From: Pseudomonadota bacterium
Lineage (GTDB): Bacteria; Pseudomonadota; Alphaproteobacteria; Rhizobiales; Kaistiaceae
Assembly: GCA_023433185.1 (NCBI GenBank)
Contig: JAEZEN010000148.1
Span: forward strand, 1-8,273
DNA length: 8,273 nt
Reading direction: 5' to 3'
Below the pieces are notes generated by a model, which saw only the letters and a list, made by a program, of their open reading frames with translations, had not been told where the DNA came from and did no database searches. The translations under genes and the position numbers were made by a program. Each line of letters opens with the position of its first letter. Position 1 is the stretch's first letter. This document shows positions 5,459 through 8,273 of this stretch, piece after piece.

Positions 5459-8230
5459 CTACATCGAAGCTGCGGCCCGCGCCGCGGCGCGATGGCCGTC
5501 CCTGCCCAGTCGTCCCGCGACCCATTTCTCGGTCTCGACGATGACGAGGAGGATCACGCCGACCCCGACGATCGCCAGGCCGTCGGCGAGGGCGATCGGG
5601 CGCGTGTCGAACACCGCCTGCAGCGGCGGCAGATAGGTGAAGGCGAACTGGGCGGGGATCACGGCCGCCACGCCGATGAGGACGGCGCGGGTGCCGAAGA
5701 CGCCCTGCCAGGTCAGCGACGAGCCGTGCACGTAGCGCACGCTGAAGAGATAGAAGATCTCCATGACGACCAGCGTGTTGACCGCCATCGTCCGCGCGGT
5801 CTCGAGGGACTGCCCCTGCCCGATCGCCCAGGCATAGATGCCGAATGTTCCGGCGACCATCAGGGTCGAGACGAAGAGGATGCGCCAGAGCAGCCGTCCC
5901 GACAGGAGCGGGTGCGATGACCCCCGTGGCGGGCGCAGCATGGTGTTGGGCTCCGTCGGCTCGAACGCGAGGGTGAGCCCCAGGGCGACCGAGCTGAGCA
6001 TGTTCACCCACAGGATCTGAAGCGGCGTCACCGGAAGGGCCAGGCCCAGGAAAACCGCCAGGACGATGACCATCGACTCGCCGCCGTTGATCGGAAGCAG
6101 GAAGGATATGACCTTCCTCAGGTTGTCGTAGACGGTCCGGCCCTCGCGCACCGCCGCGACGATCGATGCGAAGTTGTCGTCGGCAAGGACCATCTCGCTG
6201 GCTTCCTTGGCCGCCTCGGTCCCCTTGACGCCCATAGCGACCCCCACGTCGGCGCGCTTCAGCGCCGGAGCGTCGTTCACGCCGTCGCCGGTCATGGCGA
6301 TGACCGAGCCGTCGGCCTGGAGGCTTTCGACGAGCCGCAGCTTGTTCTCGGGGCTTGCGCGGGCGAAGACCGAAGCCTCCTCGGCGCGGTCGTCGAAATC
6401 GCCATCGGCGAGGGTGTCGAGTTCCTGGCCGGTCACTGCCTTGGGGTCGTCGGCGATGCCGAGCTGGACGGCGATCGCGCGGGCGGTGGCGGCGTGGTCG
6501 CCGGTGATCATCTTGACCCGGATGCCGGCGGCCCTGCACTCGGCGATGGCGGTGATCGCTTCCGGCCGGGGCGGGTCGATCAGCCCGACGAGGCCGAGCA
6601 AAGTGAGCCCATGCTCGACGTCGGCGGGTGCGATCTGGCGGCAGGCATCGGGCATGGTCCGACGCGCCAGGGCGATCACGCGCTGGCCGTCGGCGGCGAG
6701 GCGCTCGACCTGCCGGTGCCAGGTGGCGGGCTCGAGGGGACGCTCGCCCTCGGCCGTCGCCACGCGCTCGCACATGGCGAGGACCCGCTCCGGAGCGCCC
6801 TTGAGGAACACCACCGGCGGCCGGCCGCCGCGGGTATGGAGCGTCGCCATGTAGCGATGGCGCGCATCGAAGGGGATCTCGTCGAGGCGCTCGAAGGAAC
6901 CCCGCGCCGCGGCGGCATCGTGGCCCGCCTTCAGGGCGAGCGAGATGAGCGCCCCCTCCATCGGATCGCCTTCCACGATCCAGTCGCCATCGGCCTTTCG
7001 GAGCTGGGCGTCGTTGCAGAGGAGGGCGGCCAGCGACAATTCCTCGATCGCCGGATCGGCGGCGGGGTCGAGGGGCTCGCCGGTGTCCGTCTGGAAGCGG
7101 CCTTCGGGCTCGTAGCCGGTTCCTTCGACGGTGATCGTCCGGTCGGCCGCGACGATGGCGCTCACCATCATCTCGTTGCGCGTGAGCGTGCCGGTCTTGT
7201 CGGAGCAGATGACCGACACGGCGCCGAGGGTCTCGACGGCCGGGAGCCGCCGGATGATGGCGTTCCGGCTTGCCATGCGCTGGACGCCGATCGCGAGCGT
7301 GATGGTCATCACTGCCGGAAGTCCTTCGGGGATCGCCGCCACGGCAAGCCCGACGACGACCATGAATGCCTCGTCGAGGCCATAGGCCCGCACGAGGACG
7401 GCATAGCCGAAGACCAGGATCGCGATGCCGAGGACGACGAGCGTGATCTGTCGCGCGAACTGGTTCATCTGCCGGATCAGCGGCGTGGCGAGATGCTCGA
7501 CCGCGCCGATCAGGGAACTGATGCGGCCAAGCTCGGTTCTGGCGCCGGTCGCCACGACGACGCCGGTGCCCTGACCGGCGGCGACGAACGTTCCCGAGAA
7601 GGCCATCGGGAAGCGGTCGCCGAGGGCGGCGTCTTCGGCGACCGCCCCCGCGGCCTTGTCGACCGGGACGGATTCCCCGGTGAGGATCGCTTCGTCCACC
7701 CGGAGATTGCGCGCCCTGATCAGCCTCAGGTCGGCCGGCACGCGGTCGCCGGCCTCGAGCAGCACGATGTCGCCCGGCACGACCTTGTCGGCGGGGATGG
7801 TTTCGCGCTGGCCGCCCCGCATCACGGAGGCGAGGGGGTCGATCATCCGCGAGATCGCCTCCAGGGCCTTCTCGGCACGGCCCTCCTGCACGAAACCGAT
7901 GACGGTGTTGGCGAGGACGACGGCGAAGATCACCAGCGCATCGGTGAGATGGCCGATTGCCGCCGCGAGGACGCCCGCCGCCATCAGGACATAGATGAGG
8001 AGGTTGTGGAACTGCTGAAGGAAGCGGACGAGGGCGCTGCGCTTCGCACCGGTGGGCAGCCGGTTGGGACCGTAGCGCTCCAGCCGGCGCGCCGCCTCGT
8101 CCTCGGCGAGCCCGTGCCTGTTCGCCTCGAGGGTGTCGAGCGCGGCCTCCGGAGCCAGCGCATGCCAGGGCCTGTCACCCGCCGGGTCGCGTGTCGCCGT
8201 TGTTCGGACTACCGGCGTCGCGCTGGGCAT
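5459..8230 (-). CDS. P2-type cation-transporting ATPase (Ca2+-ATPase/CtpF/PacL-like)
   Basis: This is an inner-membrane pump that uses ATP to move a cation, forming an aspartyl-phosphate. From ATG 8230 it has 923 residues, normal for the P2 group. Order: cation-ATPase N-terminal domain (~20-90), TM1-TM2 (~77-115), actuator domain with TGES at 184-187, TM3-TM4 (~262-314) with PEGLP at 301-305, and phosphorylation site DKTGTLT with D344. The nucleotide domain has KGAPE at 477-481; TGDH at 576-579 and TGDGVNDAP at 647-655 follow, then TM5-TM10. There is no N-terminal CPx or heavy-metal domain. Against SERCA, ion-site residues in TM4 (Glu of PEGLP), TM5 (N715, E718), TM6 (N743) and probably TM8 (E824) are kept. 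TM6 reads WVNMLSS, so the SERCA Thr799-Asp800 pair is replaced by S746-S747. A cation pump is certain; Ca2+ is only the best guess. ATG 8230 has GGAG with an 8-base spacer. ATG 8248 adds six residues with only AAGG 3 bases away. The frame stays open to the window edge. ppsA follows on the same strand. Confidence 0.94.
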   Translation of the reverse strand: MPSATPVVRTTATRDPAGDRPWHALAPEAALDTLEANRHGLAEDEAARRLERYGPNRLPTGAKRSALVRFLQQFHNLLIYVLMAAGVLAAAIGHLTDALVIFAVVLANTVIGFVQEGRAEKALEAISRMIDPLASVMRGGQRETIPADKVVPGDIVLLEAGDRVPADLRLIRARNLRVDEAILTGESVPVDKAAGAVAEDAALGDRFPMAFSGTFVAAGQGTGVVVATGARTELGRISSLIGAVEHLATPLIRQMNQFARQITLVVLGIAILVFGYAVLVRAYGLDEAFMVVVGLAVAAIPEGLPAVMTITLAIGVQRMASRNAIIRRLPAVETLGAVSVICSDKTGTLTRNEMMVSAIVAADRTITVEGTGYEPEGRFQTDTGEPLDPAADPAIEELSLAALLCNDAQLRKADGDWIVEGDPMEGALISLALKAGHDAAAARGSFERLDEIPFDARHRYMATLHTRGGRPPVVFLKGAPERVLAMCERVATAEGERPLEPATWHRQVERLAADGQRVIALARRTMPDACRQIAPADVEHGLTLLGLVGLIDPPRPEAITAIAECRAAGIRVKMITGDHAATARAIAVQLGIADDPKAVTGQELDTLADGDFDDRAEEASVFARASPENKLRLVESLQADGSVIAMTGDGVNDAPALKRADVGVAMGVKGTEAAKEASEMVLADDNFASIVAAVREGRTVYDNLRKVISFLLPINGGESMVIVLAVFLGLALPVTPLQILWVNMLSSVALGLTLAFEPTEPNTMLRPPRGSSHPLLSGRLLWRILFVSTLMVAGTFGIYAWAIGQGQSLETARTMAVNTLVVMEIFYLFSVRYVHGSSLTWQGVFGTRAVLIGVAAVIPAQFAFTYLPPLQAVFDTRPIALADGLAIVGVGVILLVIVETEKWVAGRLGRDGHRAAARAAASM

Positions 8231-8238
8231 GCGTGCTG

Positions 8239-8242
8239 CTCC
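8239..8242 (-). promoter_or_regulatory. Ribosome binding site that favours ATG 8230 for the P-type ATPase
   Basis: The minus strand reads GGAG, 8 bases before ATG 8230. The earlier ATG at 8248 has only AAGG with a 3-base spacer, too close for efficient initiation. The remaining 25 bases to the window edge hold no promoter that I can identify. Confidence 0.5.
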
Positions 8243-8273
8243 GTCCATCTGCCTTCGGCGCGGGCCCTGCGGG

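Noticed and set aside
4349..5920. A 523-codon open frame on the plus strand across ppsA, the gap and the 3' end of the pump
   Set aside because: It runs antisense through two clear genes and has a low-complexity composition with no recognisable motif. Long antisense frames are usual in DNA of this composition.
5430..6773. A 447-codon minus-strand frame within the P-type ATPase
   Set aside because: It is a shifted frame of the ATPase gene with an extremely arginine-rich, repetitive translation. The ATPase frame carries all the conserved motifs.
1..8273. Mobile elements, CRISPR array, tRNA or rRNA, and defence systems
   Set aside because: I looked for transposase or integrase motifs, spaced direct repeats and tRNA-like folds and saw none. 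All large frames are accounted for by housekeeping or signalling genes.

Overview
The window comes from a GC-rich bacterial chromosome. Gene content, codon bias and an FNR/FixK-type dyad suggest an alphaproteobacterium, perhaps in the Hyphomicrobiales or Rhodospirillales; this is inference, since no rRNA or marker gene is present. There are four substantial protein genes and no sign of insertion sequences, phage genes, tRNA or rRNA genes, or CRISPR arrays.

Left half, plus strand: two cyclic-di-GMP genes in tandem. The first (1-978) enters from outside the window. It shows the last residues of a GGDEF domain followed by a complete EAL phosphodiesterase domain with its catalytic motifs. The second (1162-2850) is a soluble triple-PAS diguanylate cyclase with an intact GGDEF signature and a correctly spaced RxxD inhibitory site. 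It starts at a TTG and stops abruptly at the very end of the GGDEF fold. The pair can therefore both make and break c-di-GMP.

Right half, minus strand: a P2-type (Ca2+-ATPase-like) cation pump (8230-5459) followed downstream by phosphoenolpyruvate synthase ppsA (5275-2891). ppsA converges on the diguanylate cyclase gene across a 40-base gap.

The most interesting stretch is the 183 bases between the pump and ppsA. It holds a perfect TTGAT-N4-ATCAA dyad (5420-5433), the FNR/FixK/Anr consensus. A weak -10-like element lies at the spacing of a class II activated promoter. Next comes a strong GAGGAG ribosome site and a 28-codon open frame whose stop overlaps an ATG of ppsA as ATGA. A GC-rich hairpin lies inside this small frame, just before the ppsA ribosome site. 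Together these suggest oxygen-responsive transcription of ppsA with a translationally coupled leader peptide. A CtpF/PacL-like pump next to ppsA under an FNR-type site fits a low-oxygen energy and stress module, but this is inference from sequence alone.
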